Assembly: GCA_904387375.1 (NCBI GenBank)
Contig: CAJFLE010000001.1
Location: 293,121 to 357,120, forward strand
Length of the DNA stretch: 64,000 nt
Origin: Candidatus Protoclostridium gallicola
Lineage (GTDB): Bacteria; Bacillota; Clostridia; Christensenellales; Pumilibacteraceae
Direction of reading: 5' to 3'
Below the pieces are notes generated by a model, which searched no databases, was not told where the DNA came from, and saw nothing but the letters and a program-made list of their open reading frames with translations. This document shows positions 41,481 through 52,292 of this stretch, piece after piece. The first letter of the stretch is position 1; every line of letters begins with the position of its first letter. Position numbers and translations under genes: made by a program.

Positions 41481-42728
41481 TCAGCCGAGATCGGGATAGA
41501 GCGGGAATGCCGCGCAGAGCTTGGCGACTTCGCCGGAAACGTAGTCCAGCGCCGCTTCCTTTTCCTTGATGACCTTGCTTATGAGCTGCGCGATTTTCAC
41601 CATTTCCGGTTCCTTCATGCCGCGCGTCGTGGCGGCGGGCACGCCCACGCGTATGCCGCTCGTAACGAAAGGCTTCTGCGGGTCGTTTGGAATGGCGTTC
41701 TTGTTGACCGTGATATGGCACTCGTCGAGCAGATGTTCCAGCTCCTTGCCGGTAACGTTGTTCTTGACGAGTTTGATGAGCATAAGATGATTGTCGGTGC
41801 CGCCGGATACGAGATCGATATCCTGTCTGACGAACTCTTCGGCCATTGCCGCCGCGTTTTTGATTACCTGCTTCTGATATGCCTTGAACTCGTCGGAAAG
41901 CGCTTCCTTGAACGCCACCGCCTTGCCTGCTATCACGTGCATGAGCGGACCGCCCTGCGTGCCGGGGAAAATCGCCTTGTCTATCTTCTTCGCGATCTCC
42001 GGATCGTTGCTGAGTATCATGCCGCCGCGGGGGCCGCGCAGCGTCTTGTGCGTGGTGGTGGTGACGACGTCCGCATACGGAAAGGGCGAAGGATGCTCGC
42101 CCGCCACGACGAGACCGGCTATATGCGCGATGTCCACCATGAAGTATGCGCCCACTTTGTCGCATATCTCGCGGAAGCGCCTGAAGTCTATAACGCGGGG
42201 ATACGCGCTCGCGCCCGCAAGTATGAGCTTGGGCTTATGCTCGAGAGCGAGGCGTTCCACTTCGTCGTAATCGATGGTTTCGGTCACGGGGTCGAGACCG
42301 TAAGGCACCACGTTGTACTGCTTGCCGCTGTAATTGACCGGGCTGCCGTGCGTCAGGTGGCCGCCGCACGCGAGGCTCATTCCCATATAGGTGTCGCCAG
42401 TTTCGAGCAGGGCGAAGAACGCCGCGTGGTTGGCGTTGGCGCCGCTGTGAGGCTGAACGTTGGCGAAATTGCAGCCGAACAGCCTCTTTGCGCGCTCGAT
42501 TGCGAGGTTCTCCACTTCGTCCACGAACTGGCAGCCGCCGTAATAGCGCTTGCCGGGATAACCTTCGGCGTATTTGTTGGTCAGGTGCGAGCCTACGGCG
42601 TTCATAACCGTTTCGGAAACGAAGTTCTCGCTCGCGATAAGCTCTATGTTTCCCTGCTGGCGTTTAAGCTCGCGCAGCATGGAATCGGCCACTTCTCTGT
42701 CGGCACGTCCGATCATTTCGAGATTCAT
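41481..42728 (-). CDS. glyA: Serine hydroxymethyltransferase
   Basis: PLP enzyme interconverting serine and glycine with tetrahydrofolate. The 415-residue length is standard. Signatures: [44 protein letters not shown] and the PLP-Lys block [22 protein letters not shown] is 9 bases upstream of the ATG. Last gene of the dprA-to-glyA run, 19 bases after aspS. Confidence 0.97.
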   Translation of the reverse strand: MNLEMIGRADREVADSMLRELKRQQGNIELIASENFVSETVMNAVGSHLTNKYAEGYPGKRYYGGCQFVDEVENLAIERAKRLFGCNFANVQPHSGANANHAAFFALLETGDTYMGMSLACGGHLTHGSPVNYSGKQYNVVPYGLDPVTETIDYDEVERLALEHKPKLILAGASAYPRVIDFRRFREICDKVGAYFMVDIAHIAGLVVAGEHPSPFPYADVVTTTTHKTLRGPRGGMILSNDPEIAKKIDKAIFPGTQGGPLMHVIAGKAVAFKEALSDEFKAYQKQVIKNAAAMAEEFVRQDIDLVSGGTDNHLMLIKLVKNNVTGKELEHLLDECHITVNKNAIPNDPQKPFVTSGIRVGVPAATTRGMKEPEMVKIAQLISKVIKEKEAALDYVSGEVAKLCAAFPLYPDLG

Positions 42729-42747
42729 CTTATGTCACTCCTTATCT

Positions 42748-44565
42748 TTATTTTTCGGTTTTGGGCGCATCGATTCTGAGCGCAAGCTCTCTGAGCTGCT
42801 TGTCTTCGACCGGCGAAGGCGATTCGCTCATGAGGTCGGACGCGTTCTGCACCTTCGGGAAGGCGATGACGTCCTTTATGTCCTCGGTGCCGGACAGCAG
42901 CATTATAAGCCTGTCCAGACCGAACGCGAGGCCGCCGTGCGGAGGCGTGCCGTATTTGAGCGCGGTCACGAAGAACCCGAACTTCTCGCGTATCTGCTCT
43001 TCGCTGAATCCGAGCAGTCCGAAGATTTTGTTCTGTATTTCCTGAGAATGTATTCTGACGCTGCCGCCGCCGGCTTCGTAGCCGTTGATGACGAAGTCGT
43101 AAGCCTGCGAACGCACTTTCGTGGGGTCGGTATCGAGCAGAGGAAGGTCCTCTTCGAGCGGCATCGTGAACGGATGGTGCTCGGCGACGTATCTCTTCTC
43201 CTCTTCGTCCCAGTGGAACATCGGGAACTCGGTCACCCACAGGAAATCGTAAGAATTTTCGGGAATGAGCCCGCCTATCCTTGCGAGTTTAAGACGCAGC
43301 GCGCCGAGGGACGCGAACACTATGTCGTCGGAATCGGCGCCGAAGAAGATTATATCGCCCACTTCGCCCTTCGCGCGTTCCACGATCTTCGCGGCCAGCT
43401 CGTCGCCGAGGAATTTGACTATGGGCGACTGCAATCCGTCTTCTTTGACTGCAATCCACGCAAGTCCCTTCGCCTTGTATGCCTTGACGAACGGAAGCAG
43501 CGCGTCGACGTCCTTTCTCGAAAGTATGGCTTGGTCGCCGCCTTTATAGAAGCCTTTTGCGTTGATCATGCGCACGCTGCCGCCGCGCTCGATCGCGCCG
43601 GAGAACACCTGGAATCCGCAGCCTTTGACGAGGTCGGAAATATCCTGGAGCTCGAGTCCGAAACGCGTGTCGGGTTTGTCCGAGCCGAAGCGCTCCATGG
43701 CCTCTTTATACGTCATTCGCCTGATCTTTTTCGGCAGCTCGATGCCCTTGGTTTCCTTGAACACGCGGCGCATCATACCTTCCGCAAGCGTCATGACGTC
43801 TTCCTGATCGGAGACGAATGACATTTCGAGGTCTATCTGCGTAAATTCGGGCTGTCTGTCCGCGCGGAGGTCCTCGTCGCGGAAGCACTTGGCGATCTGG
43901 TAATACTTGTCCATGCCGCTTATCATGAGGATCTGTTTATACAGCTGCGGCGACTGAGGCAGCGCGTAAAACTCGCCTTTATGCACGCGGGAAGGTACGA
44001 GATAGTCTCTCGCGCCCTCGGGCGTGGAACGGCACAAAAACGGCGTTTCTATCTCTATGAAACCGTTTTCGTCCATATAGTTGCGTGCGGAATGGCACAC
44101 CTTGCTGCGCAGCATGAGAATTTCCTGCAATCTCGGCGTGCGCAGTTCGAGATATCTGTATTTGAGGCGGGTCGCGTCATTGACCGAAGCGGCTTCGTCC
44201 ACCTGGAACGGCGGGTTCTCCGCCTCGGACAGTATGCGCAGCTCTTTGGCGAGCAGTTCCATGCCGCCCGTTTTGATCTTGGGATTGACTCTGTCGGCGT
44301 CGCGCTTTCTCAGCGTGCCGCGCACTGCGAGCACGTACTCGCTGCGTATGGATTCGGCTTTCGCAAAGCCCTCTTCGCCCACCTGCGAGAGGTCGAACAC
44401 GACCTGCAGTATGCCGCTTCTGTCGCGGAGATCGACGAAAATAAGTCCGCCGTGGTTACGCCAGCTGTTCGTCCATCCCGTAACGGTGACTTCCTTGCCG
44501 AGCATGCTCTCGGTAATTTCGGCGCAGTACGAGGTCCTTTTGAGACCGCTCATTAATTCAGCCAT
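42748..44565 (-). CDS. aspS: Aspartyl-tRNA synthetase
   Basis: Class II synthetase of the bacterial (with GAD insert) type, 605 residues. It has an N-terminal OB anticodon domain (VTVTGWTNSWRNHGGLIFVDLRD region), motif 2 around FRDEDLRADRQPEFTQIDLEMSF (key residues FRDEDLRADRQPEF), the GAD domain (about 290-420) and motif 3 GLAFGLDRLIMLL. Whether it is discriminating (Asp only) or also charges tRNA-Asn is not evident. Overlaps the hisS end by 8 bases; hisS-aspS is a common pair. Confidence 0.97.
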   Translation of the reverse strand: MAELMSGLKRTSYCAEITESMLGKEVTVTGWTNSWRNHGGLIFVDLRDRSGILQVVFDLSQVGEEGFAKAESIRSEYVLAVRGTLRKRDADRVNPKIKTGGMELLAKELRILSEAENPPFQVDEAASVNDATRLKYRYLELRTPRLQEILMLRSKVCHSARNYMDENGFIEIETPFLCRSTPEGARDYLVPSRVHKGEFYALPQSPQLYKQILMISGMDKYYQIAKCFRDEDLRADRQPEFTQIDLEMSFVSDQEDVMTLAEGMMRRVFKETKGIELPKKIRRMTYKEAMERFGSDKPDTRFGLELQDISDLVKGCGFQVFSGAIERGGSVRMINAKGFYKGGDQAILSRKDVDALLPFVKAYKAKGLAWIAVKEDGLQSPIVKFLGDELAAKIVERAKGEVGDIIFFGADSDDIVFASLGALRLKLARIGGLIPENSYDFLWVTEFPMFHWDEEEKRYVAEHHPFTMPLEEDLPLLDTDPTKVRSQAYDFVINGYEAGGGSVRIHSQEIQNKIFGLLGFSEEQIREKFGFFVTALKYGTPPHGGLAFGLDRLIMLLSGTEDIKDVIAFPKVQNASDLMSESPSPVEDKQLRELALRIDAPKTEK

Positions 44566-45817
44566 TTATCTTCTCCTTCATGCGCGCGGCTATATCTCCG
44601 AGCGCGCACTCTTCTTCCGTTCCGTCGGAAAGGTTTTTTATTTTCACTGTACCCGAGCTTATTTCGTTCCCGCCGATGACGATGCCGAAACGCGCTCCGA
44701 TCTTGTCCGCATATTTGAACTGCGCTTTGAGACTCCTGCCCGTCATTTCGGTATCCGCCGATACTCCGGCGCGGCGCAGCTCCGCCGTTATGCGCATGCA
44801 GGCGTCCGCCTGATCCGCGGACTGACTCATGACAAAAACGCCTACGCGCTCGTCAGGGAAGGTTATTCCCTGCTTTTCCATAAGCATGAGTATGCGCTCC
44901 AGTCCCATCGCAAATCCGACACAGCCGGTAGGCTTGCCGCCGATCGACTGCACGAGATTGTCGTATCTGCCTCCGCCGCATACGGTGCCCTGCGCGCCGA
45001 GATCTTCGGTCACGAACTCGAACACGGTGCGGGTGTAGTAATCGAGACCTCGCACTATGCCTTCGTCGATTTCGTAAGGCACCCCGGCTCCTTTCAGCAG
45101 CTCCTGCAGTTTTGCGTGATGAGCGCGGCAGCCGTCGCACAGATAATCGGATATGCGCGGCGCGCCCGCGGCGATCGCCTTGCAGTCCGGCGACTTGCAG
45201 TCGAGCAGACGGAGCGGATTGCGGTCGTACCGCTCGCGGCAGGTGGAGCACATTTCGTCCAGGTGCGACGCGAAATATTCTTTGAGCGCGGCCGTATACG
45301 TTTTGCGGCACTCGGGGCAGCCTATGGAATTAAGGTGCAGCCTGATGTTTTTCAGCCCCAGCCCGGTGAGCGCCTCGTACGCGAACGTTATGCAGTCAAG
45401 GTCGAGGTACGGGCTGGACGCGCCGTAGATTTCGAGACCGAACTGATGAAACTCGCGCAGACGACCCGCCTGCGGCCGCTCGTATCTGAAACACGGCGTT
45501 ATATAGTACATTTTGAGGGGCAGCGACATGGCGTCCAGCGAGTTTTCCACAAAACTGCGCGCGACGGAAGCCGTGCCTTCGGGCTTTAACGTTATCGAAC
45601 GGCCGCCCTTATCCTCGAACGTATACATCTCTTTGTTTACGACGTCGGTGCCGTCGCCTATGCCGCGTACGAACAGCTCGGTGTGTTCGAACATGGGCGT
45701 GCGTATTTCGCGCACGTTGTACAGCGACGACAGGCGGCGCAGGCTGTCCTCTATATACCGCCACTTAGCGCTTTCGGACGGCAGCGTGTCTTTTGTTCCT
45801 TTGGGTATGTTGATCAT
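44558..45817 (-). CDS. hisS: Histidyl-tRNA synthetase
   Basis: Class II synthetase, 419 residues. Motif 1/2 regions (RTPMFEHTELFVRGIG; CFRYERPQAGRLREFHQFG), the His-specific IVRGLDYYTRTVFEF and CGGGRYDNLV motifs, and a C-terminal anticodon domain are all visible. It lies 8 bases downstream of hslU, with aspS following. Confidence 0.97.
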   Translation of the reverse strand: MINIPKGTKDTLPSESAKWRYIEDSLRRLSSLYNVREIRTPMFEHTELFVRGIGDGTDVVNKEMYTFEDKGGRSITLKPEGTASVARSFVENSLDAMSLPLKMYYITPCFRYERPQAGRLREFHQFGLEIYGASSPYLDLDCITFAYEALTGLGLKNIRLHLNSIGCPECRKTYTAALKEYFASHLDEMCSTCRERYDRNPLRLLDCKSPDCKAIAAGAPRISDYLCDGCRAHHAKLQELLKGAGVPYEIDEGIVRGLDYYTRTVFEFVTEDLGAQGTVCGGGRYDNLVQSIGGKPTGCVGFAMGLERILMLMEKQGITFPDERVGVFVMSQSADQADACMRITAELRRAGVSADTEMTGRSLKAQFKYADKIGARFGIVIGGNEISSGTVKIKNLSDGTEEECALGDIAARMKEKING

Positions 45818-45825
45818 AAGTATCG

Positions 45826-47136
45826 TCAGATAATGTATTTTTTCAGGTTAAGGCTTTTTACTTCCTTGCTGAGATGTTCGAGCACGTAGTTTCTGTCGAT
45901 CCTGACTTCCACCATGGGATGGTCTCCGCTCGCGTTGAACGACACGTCGTCGAGCAGGCTTTCCATAACCGTATGCAGCCGACGGGCGCCGATGTCCTCC
46001 TGCGTTTCGTTTTCCGCCACCGTTATACGCGCCATTTCCTCTATAGCGTCGTCGGTAAACGACAGATCGACGTTATCCACTTTGAGCAGTTCCGCATACT
46101 GTTTGGTGATCGCGTTCTCGGGCACTGTAAGGATCTTGACGAAATCGTCGTATGTCAGGCTGCCCAGCTCCACCCTTATGGGGAAACGGCCCTGAAGCTC
46201 GGGAATCAGATCCTCCACTTTCGCAAGCATGAACGCGCCGGACGCGATAAAGAGTATGAAGTCGGTCTTTATGCTGCCGTACTTGGTCTGCACGGTTGAA
46301 CCTTCGACGATGGGCAGAATGTCGCGCTGCACGCCTTCGCGCGAAACGTCAGCGCCCTGAGTGTTGCCGCGCGCGGTTATCTTGTCGATTTCGTCGATAA
46401 AGATAATGCCTTCCTGCTCGGCGCGGCGCAGCGCTTCGGTATGGATAGCGTCGAGATCCAGCCGCTTTTCGCTCTCTTCGACGATGAAAATATTCATCGC
46501 CTCTTTGACCGTTATCTTACGCGGCTTTTTCTTTTTGGGCATAAGACCGCTCAGCATTTCGTTGAGGTTGATTTCCAGCCCCATGCCGCCGGGCATTTCT
46601 ATGGGCTTGGGAGCCTCGGTAATCTCCACCTCTATAAGACGGTCGTCCTCTCTGCCCTCGCGCAGGGATTTGAGAAGCGTCTCGCGCATGACCGCGGCCG
46701 AGCCGTCCGAATTCTTTTTCTTTTCTTCGGCGAGCAGCACGGAAAGCACTTTCTTTTCCGCTTCCTCGCGCGCGACCGCTTCGACCTCGGCCATTTTTTC
46801 CTCTTTGACGAGGTGGACGGAAGTTTCCACGAGGTCGCGTATCATGGACTCGACGTCGCGGCCGACATAGCCGACTTCGGTGAATTTGGTCGCTTCGACT
46901 TTAATGAAAGGCGCGCGCACAAGCTTGGCGAGGCGACGGGCTATCTCCGTCTTTCCCACGCCGGTGGGTCCCTTCATGATGATGTTTTTGGGCGTTATTT
47001 CCTGGCGGAGTTCTTCGGGCAGACGGCTGCGGCGGTATCTGTTGCGCAGTGCGATGGCGACCGCGCGCTTGGCCTCCGCCTGACCTATGATATATCTGTC
47101 CAGTTCGGCTACTATCTGTTTGGGCGACATGCTCAT
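45826..47136 (-). CDS. hslU: HslUV protease ATPase subunit
   Basis: AAA+ unfoldase of the HslUV (ClpYQ) protease. The 436-residue chain has MSPKQIVAELDRYIIGQAEAKRAVAIALRNR (core KQIVAELDRYIIGQ), Walker A GPTGVGKTEIARRL, VGRDVESMIRDL, Walker B IIFIDEIDKI, and the C-terminal SKEVKSLNLKKYII tail that docks into HslV. Two bases separate it from hslV. Confidence 0.97.
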   Translation of the reverse strand: MSMSPKQIVAELDRYIIGQAEAKRAVAIALRNRYRRSRLPEELRQEITPKNIIMKGPTGVGKTEIARRLAKLVRAPFIKVEATKFTEVGYVGRDVESMIRDLVETSVHLVKEEKMAEVEAVAREEAEKKVLSVLLAEEKKKNSDGSAAVMRETLLKSLREGREDDRLIEVEITEAPKPIEMPGGMGLEINLNEMLSGLMPKKKKPRKITVKEAMNIFIVEESEKRLDLDAIHTEALRRAEQEGIIFIDEIDKITARGNTQGADVSREGVQRDILPIVEGSTVQTKYGSIKTDFILFIASGAFMLAKVEDLIPELQGRFPIRVELGSLTYDDFVKILTVPENAITKQYAELLKVDNVDLSFTDDAIEEMARITVAENETQEDIGARRLHTVMESLLDDVSFNASGDHPMVEVRIDRNYVLEHLSKEVKSLNLKKYII

Positions 47137-47138
47137 GA

Positions 47139-47672
47139 TTACACCTCCTCCACCGTGATATTGCCGTTGGTGAACACGCAGATCTCGCTGGCGATTCTTA
47201 TGCTCTCTTCGGCGATTTTACGCGCGGACATCTTCGTGTTCTTCGAGAGTGCGCGCGCCGCCGCGAGGGCAAAGTTGCCGCCGCTGCCTATCGCGCATAC
47301 GCCGCTCTCAGGTTCGATGACGTTGCCGGTGCCGTCCACAAGGAACATTGCCTCGGAATCGGCCACAATCATCATGGCTTCCAGTTTGTGGACTATCTTG
47401 TCGCTGCGCCACAGCTGAGCGAGCTCTACCGCCGCGCGCATGAGGTTGCCCGCATATTTGCGCAGCATTTCCTCGAAGCGCTCGCTGAGCGAGAATGCGT
47501 CGGCGACCGAGCCGGCAAAACCGACTATTACCCTGTCGTCGAATATGCGGCGGACTTTCACCGCGGTGGATTTCATGATCGTGGACTGGCCGGCGGTCAC
47601 CTGACCGTCGCCCGCCATTGCGGTTTTCCCGTCCTTTCTGACGGCTACTATAGTTGTGCCTCTGATTTCCAT
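47139..47672 (-). CDS. hslV: HslUV protease proteolytic subunit
   Basis: N-terminal-threonine peptidase, 177 residues. The active Thr is in the [21 protein letters not shown] block, preceded by a five-residue propeptide (MEIRG) that must be removed. Conserved [13 protein letters not shown] segment reads [10 protein letters not shown]. Overlaps trmFO by 25 bases; trmFO-hslV-hslU is a conserved order. Confidence 0.97.
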   Translation of the reverse strand: MEIRGTTIVAVRKDGKTAMAGDGQVTAGQSTIMKSTAVKVRRIFDDRVIVGFAGSVADAFSLSERFEEMLRKYAGNLMRAAVELAQLWRSDKIVHKLEAMMIVADSEAMFLVDGTGNVIEPESGVCAIGSGGNFALAAARALSKNTKMSARKIAEESIRIASEICVFTNGNITVEEV

Positions 47673-48967
47673 GTATATTTCTCCAGATAACTTTTAAGCG
47701 ATTGGTCCGAGCGCGCCGCGTAAGCGCGCTTTCTTTCCGTTTTGTCCCGTATATCCATCGGCGGCAGCAGCCCGTAATTGGCGTTCATGGGCTGAAAATT
47801 ATCGTTTTCGGCCGCAACGTACCGGGCCAGCGCACCGATCACCGTATCGGAGGGCAAGGGCTCGGGAGTAAAACCTCTCAGCAGCCGTGCGGCATGAAGC
47901 GCGGCGGATCTTCCGGAAGCGATGCTCTCCACATAGCCTTCCACTCCGGAAAGCTGCCCGGCTATAAACAGACCGCCGTCCGAGCGGGCGCGGAAACACG
48001 CGTCGATCGAGCGCGGAGCGTCTATGAAAGTGTTGCGATGCATGACACCGTAGCGCAGATACTCGGCGTTTTTCAGCGCCGGAATCATACCGAACACGCG
48101 CTTCTGTTCTCCGAATTTCAGATTGGTCTGGAAGCCTACGAGGTTGTACATGTCCCCGGCGGCGTTTTCGCGCCGCAGCTGCAGCACGGCGTACGCGCGC
48201 TTTCCGGTACGCGGATCGGTCAGCCCGACCGGTTTCATGGGGCCGAAACGCAGCGCGTCGCGGCCGCGCGCCGCCATTATCTCGACGGGCATGCAGCCCT
48301 CGAAAATCTCTCCTTTTTCGAACGCGTGTCCGTCGGCGCGTTCGGCGGTGACGAGAGCGTCGTAGAAAGCGTCGTACTCTTCCCTGGTCATGGGACAGTT
48401 GAGATAATCCTCAGGATTGCCTTTGCCGTACCGCGCGGCAAAATACGCGCTGTCGGTATCTATGCTTTCTGCGGACACTATGGGCGCTTCGGCGTCGTAG
48501 AAGTGCAGCGCGCCGAATTTCTCGCGCAGGAATCCGTCCAGCGGCGGAAGCGTAAGCGGACCGGTGGCGATTATCGTCACGCCTTCGGGAGCTGCGGAAG
48601 CTACCTCGTGCACCGTTTCGATATTCGTGTGAGCGCGCACCCGTCCGGTAACGGCGGCGGAGAAAAGTTTTCTGTCCACCGCCAGCGCGCTTCCCGCCGG
48701 CACGGCGCACTTCTCCGCCTCTTCGAGCACCCGGCTGCCGATCGTGCGAAGTTCGCGTTTGAGCAGGCCGTGCGCCGTCAGCGGATCGGCGCTTTTGAGC
48801 GAATTGCTGCATACCAGCTCGCAGTAATCGTCGCTCGCGTGAGCGGCGCTTCGCCTGAGCGGTTTGCTTTCGACGAGACGAACCGAAAACCCTTCGTCGG
48901 CGAGCGACAGCGCGGCCTCGCAGCCGGCCAGTCCCGCGCCGATCACGGTGACGTCAGGTCGTCTCAT
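47648..48967 (-). CDS. trmFO: Methylenetetrahydrofolate-tRNA-(uracil-5-)-methyltransferase
   Basis: Folate- and FAD-dependent enzyme forming m5U54 in tRNA in Gram-positive bacteria. The 439-residue protein has the FAD motif [15 protein letters not shown] at residues 6-20, [12 protein letters not shown], and the C-terminal [10 protein letters not shown] signature. The ATG at 48967 ([10 protein letters not shown]) overlaps topA by 14 bases; an upstream frame extension lies inside topA and is not used. Confidence 0.96.
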   Translation of the reverse strand: MRRPDVTVIGAGLAGCEAALSLADEGFSVRLVESKPLRRSAAHASDDYCELVCSNSLKSADPLTAHGLLKRELRTIGSRVLEEAEKCAVPAGSALAVDRKLFSAAVTGRVRAHTNIETVHEVASAAPEGVTIIATGPLTLPPLDGFLREKFGALHFYDAEAPIVSAESIDTDSAYFAARYGKGNPEDYLNCPMTREEYDAFYDALVTAERADGHAFEKGEIFEGCMPVEIMAARGRDALRFGPMKPVGLTDPRTGKRAYAVLQLRRENAAGDMYNLVGFQTNLKFGEQKRVFGMIPALKNAEYLRYGVMHRNTFIDAPRSIDACFRARSDGGLFIAGQLSGVEGYVESIASGRSAALHAARLLRGFTPEPLPSDTVIGALARYVAAENDNFQPMNANYGLLPPMDIRDKTERKRAYAARSDQSLKSYLEKYTWKSEAQL

Positions 48968-51194
48968 CGGGAGCTTTTTCCATAAACGTGCACTCCTTGT
49001 TGGAGCACTTGTGATAGAGTCCGTCCTTGCGTTTTTTAACAACAAGCAGACTGCCGCACTGCGGACATTTTTTGTCTATAGGTTTGTCGTACAGCGCGAA
49101 CTTGCAGTCGGGATATCCGCTGCAGCCGTAGAAGGCGCCGCGGTAATAGTTGATTTTTTTGAGAGGCTTGCCGCAGACCGGACAGTCCGGAAGTTTTTCC
49201 TCGTCTTCCAGTTCTTTCGTATTGCGGCACTTCGGATAGTTCGGACAAGCGAGAAACTTTCCGCGCGCGCTTGTCTTGACCACCATGCGCGCTCCGCACT
49301 TTTCGCAGATGACGTCGCTTTCCACGACGACCGGCTCGGCTTTTTCCTTTATATTTCCGTTTTCGTCGATCTGCTTTGTGTTTTTGCACTTAGGGTACGC
49401 GGAGCACGCAAGAAATCTGCCGAACCGTCCTTCGCGTATCACCATGGGCGCGCCGCATTTTTCGCATTTATAGTCCGTTTCCACTGCCGGTGCTTTCATC
49501 TTGTATCCGTCCCCCATAGCCTTTTTCAGTTCATCTTCGAATCCCGTATAGAATTCCGCGACGATCTGCTGCCATACCTTGCCGCCGTCTTCTATCGTAT
49601 CCAGTTTCGTTTCCATATCCGCCGTGAATTTGACGTCCATTATGTCGGGAAAATACTTTATAAGCATGTCCACGACCTTGAAGCCGAGTTCCGTAGGTTT
49701 TATGGCTTTGCCTTCGCGCTCGGTATAAGCGCGCGTTTCGAGCAGCGATACCGTGGGCTGATACGTCGCCGGGCGGCCTATGCCCTTTTCTTCCATAGCC
49801 TTGATAAGGCTGGCTTCGGTATAACGCGCGGGCGGTTTGGTGAATTTCTGCTCGTATACGTACTCGATGAAGCCGAGCGTTTCGCCTTCGTTCATATCGG
49901 GCAGCTTCTTCATCTCGTCCTCGTCTTTCTCGTCCTTTTCGCTGTATACCTTCGTATAGCCGGCGAACAGCGGCGTTTTGCCCGTGACCCTGAATCCGTA
50001 GTCGCCGCATGCGATGTCGGCGGTCAGCGAATTGTACTGTGCGCTGCTCATCTGGCTGGCGAGGAAACGCTCGTATATCAGCTTGTACAGCCTGTAATAA
50101 TTGCGGGCGACAGAGTCTTTAAGACTGTCCGGCGTACGCTGCACCGAGATGGGGCGTATCGCCTCGTGAGCGTCCTGCACATTGCCCTTGGACGCGTATA
50201 CGTTAGGCTTGGCGGGCACGTAATCGGCGCCGTATACGGAAGTTATATACTCCCTTGCGGACGCCGCGGCTTCGGGCGAAACGCGGGTGGAGTCGGTACG
50301 GATATACGTGATGAGCGCGACCTTGCCCTCGCCGGGAATATCCACGCCTTCGTAAAGCGCCTGAGCTGCCTGCGTAACCTGTTTGAGGCTCATTCCCAGC
50401 TTGTTGATGGCGTCCTGCTGCATCGTGCTCGTACGGAAGGGCGCCGGCGCGTGCGAGTACGCTATCGATTTCTTTACGCTTCCCACGACGTAGGGTCTGC
50501 CGTCCAGCGCGGCTTTTACTTCTTCGACCTCGGCGGCCGAACCTATTTTATATTTCTCGCCTTTTCTGGTGGCCAGCGACGCTTTTATTTTCGCGCCGCC
50601 CCTGCCTTCGAGCACGGAGAAGAACGGCCAGTATTCTTCGGGTTTGAAATTCTGTATCTCGCGCTCGCGTTCGAACACAAGGCGGAGCGTCACGCTCTGA
50701 ACCCTGCCGGCGCTCAGTTTGTTCTGTATCTTTGTGCAAAGCACGGGCGATACCTTATAGCCCACGAGTCTGTCGAGTACGCGGCGGGCCTGCTGGGCGT
50801 CGACGAGGTTTTTGTCGATCGCACGCGGCTCTTCGAGCGCTTTGGTTATTGCCTTTTTTGATATCTCGTTGAAAGTGATACGCGCCTTTTTATCCTCGGG
50901 TATGCCGAGAATTGTGGCTATGTGCCAGGATATGGCCTCGCCTTCGCGGTCCGGGTCGGTAGCCAGCAGCACGTCTTCCGCCTTTCCGGCCTCCGTTTTG
51001 AGTTCGTCCACGACCTTCTGTTTGTCAGGCATAATTTTATAAGTCGGCTTGAAGTTATCGTTTACGTCCACGGCGAGCGTCTTGGCGGGAAGATCCCTGA
51101 CGTGTCCCATCGTGGCGAATACCTTATAACCGCTGCCGAGATATTTCTGAATGGCGGGCTTCTTGCCCACGCCCTCTATAACAACAAGTTTCAA
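48954..51194 (-). CDS. topA: DNA topoisomerase I
   Basis: Type IA topoisomerase relaxing negative supercoils. The 746-residue protein has a Toprim domain (VLLATDPDREGEAISWH), the active Tyr in ITYIRTDSTRVS, and four C-terminal Cys4 zinc ribbons (CEKCGAPM, CEKCGARM, CPVCGKPL, CPQCGSLL). The usual ESPAKAKTI motif near the N-terminus reads EGVGKKPAI, a divergent version. The start is TTG at 51194 with GAGGTG upstream. It follows dprA by 12 bases. Confidence 0.96.
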   Translation of the reverse strand: MKLVVIEGVGKKPAIQKYLGSGYKVFATMGHVRDLPAKTLAVDVNDNFKPTYKIMPDKQKVVDELKTEAGKAEDVLLATDPDREGEAISWHIATILGIPEDKKARITFNEISKKAITKALEEPRAIDKNLVDAQQARRVLDRLVGYKVSPVLCTKIQNKLSAGRVQSVTLRLVFEREREIQNFKPEEYWPFFSVLEGRGGAKIKASLATRKGEKYKIGSAAEVEEVKAALDGRPYVVGSVKKSIAYSHAPAPFRTSTMQQDAINKLGMSLKQVTQAAQALYEGVDIPGEGKVALITYIRTDSTRVSPEAAASAREYITSVYGADYVPAKPNVYASKGNVQDAHEAIRPISVQRTPDSLKDSVARNYYRLYKLIYERFLASQMSSAQYNSLTADIACGDYGFRVTGKTPLFAGYTKVYSEKDEKDEDEMKKLPDMNEGETLGFIEYVYEQKFTKPPARYTEASLIKAMEEKGIGRPATYQPTVSLLETRAYTEREGKAIKPTELGFKVVDMLIKYFPDIMDVKFTADMETKLDTIEDGGKVWQQIVAEFYTGFEDELKKAMGDGYKMKAPAVETDYKCEKCGAPMVIREGRFGRFLACSAYPKCKNTKQIDENGNIKEKAEPVVVESDVICEKCGARMVVKTSARGKFLACPNYPKCRNTKELEDEEKLPDCPVCGKPLKKINYYRGAFYGCSGYPDCKFALYDKPIDKKCPQCGSLLVVKKRKDGLYHKCSNKECTFMEKAPDETT

Positions 51195-51206
51195 ATATGC
51201 ACCTCG

Positions 51207-52292
51207 TCATTTAAGCAAAGCATAATAGTTCTGCATCTTTTTTTCGATAAGCCCTTCGAGTTCCATCATCGACAGCAGCGACGACGCCTCGAAGGACGGA
51301 AGCGCCAGCATGGCGGCGATATCGTCGAAATGTCTCTTGCCGTCCGAAAGAAACTCGCACACTCTGCGCTCTTCTTCCGTCATTTCCGCATGCGGCGGTT
51401 CGCTTTCGTCGGGAAGTGCGAGTGCGGAGGAAAATCCGGGATCGAGATCCTCGAATATGTCCGCAGCCGAACGGGCGACCGCGGCTCCGTTGCGGAGCAA
51501 AGAAAGCGTCCCCCTGCTCCTGTCCGAATACACGCTGCCGGGTACGGCGAACACCGTTCTGTTCTGCGCCGCCGCGCGGTCCGCGGTTATGAGCGCACCG
51601 CTTCTCTCGCCCGCTTCTACGACCACCGTCGCTTCGGTCAGACCGCTGAGCAGCCTGTTGCGCTCGTGATATGAAAATTTCGCCGTACGCGTCCCCGTCG
51701 GATACTCCGTGACGAGCGCGTACGAAGCGGGGTCGCATTTTCTCAGCCAGTCGGGTTTATCGAACATATCGATGCCGCAGGCGAGCACCATTACCGCGCT
51801 GCCGCCCGAAGCGAGGCAGCTTTTCGCGGCATAGGTGTCTATACCTGTTGCGTGGCCGGTCACGATGACGAACCTGCGCGAAAGCTCGGCAGCCCATTCG
51901 CTCGCGACGCGTTTGCCGTAATCGGTGCACCTGCGCGTTCCGACCATGCATACCGCGCGCTTTTTCAGCAGCCCGGCATTGCCGGATACGTACAGCACCG
52001 GCGGAGACACGACCTCCGGCTGATCGAGCAGCGGCGGATAATCGGAACTGCCGCGGAAGATAAGTCGGACGCCCGCCTTTTCCAGTTTTGCCAGTCCGGC
52101 GTCCAATATTCCCTCGTCACGGCTGCGGCGCAGAACGGCGTATGCGCGCTCGCCCATGAATTCGCGCAGCTTTTCTGAGGGGAAAGCGTCATAGACGTCA
52201 GATGCCGATCCGAAAATTTCCAGCAATTTGTTCTGTCTGAGCGCGTTCATGCCGCCCAGCGACAGCCAGTACAGCGCCTTGTCTTCCGTCAT
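51207..52292 (-). CDS. dprA: DNA processing protein DprA
   Basis: Single-stranded DNA-binding RecA loader for natural transformation (also kept in non-competent species). The 361-residue chain has an N-terminal SAM-like domain, the Rossmann core (VGTRRCTDYGKRVAS; GHATGIDTYAAK; GALITADRAAAQNRTVFAVPG) and a C-terminal winged helix (about 300-360). Overlaps the yifB stop by 4 bases. Confidence 0.95.
   Translation of the reverse strand: MTEDKALYWLSLGGMNALRQNKLLEIFGSASDVYDAFPSEKLREFMGERAYAVLRRSRDEGILDAGLAKLEKAGVRLIFRGSSDYPPLLDQPEVVSPPVLYVSGNAGLLKKRAVCMVGTRRCTDYGKRVASEWAAELSRRFVIVTGHATGIDTYAAKSCLASGGSAVMVLACGIDMFDKPDWLRKCDPASYALVTEYPTGTRTAKFSYHERNRLLSGLTEATVVVEAGERSGALITADRAAAQNRTVFAVPGSVYSDRSRGTLSLLRNGAAVARSAADIFEDLDPGFSSALALPDESEPPHAEMTEEERRVCEFLSDGKRHFDDIAAMLALPSFEASSLLSMMELEGLIEKKMQNYYALLK

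Noticed and set aside
48864..50861. A 665-codon plus-strand frame opposite topA and trmFO
   Set aside because: Antisense to strongly identified genes and without recognisable motifs. The same holds for the long frames at 29261-31108, 5252-6784 and 9451-11040.
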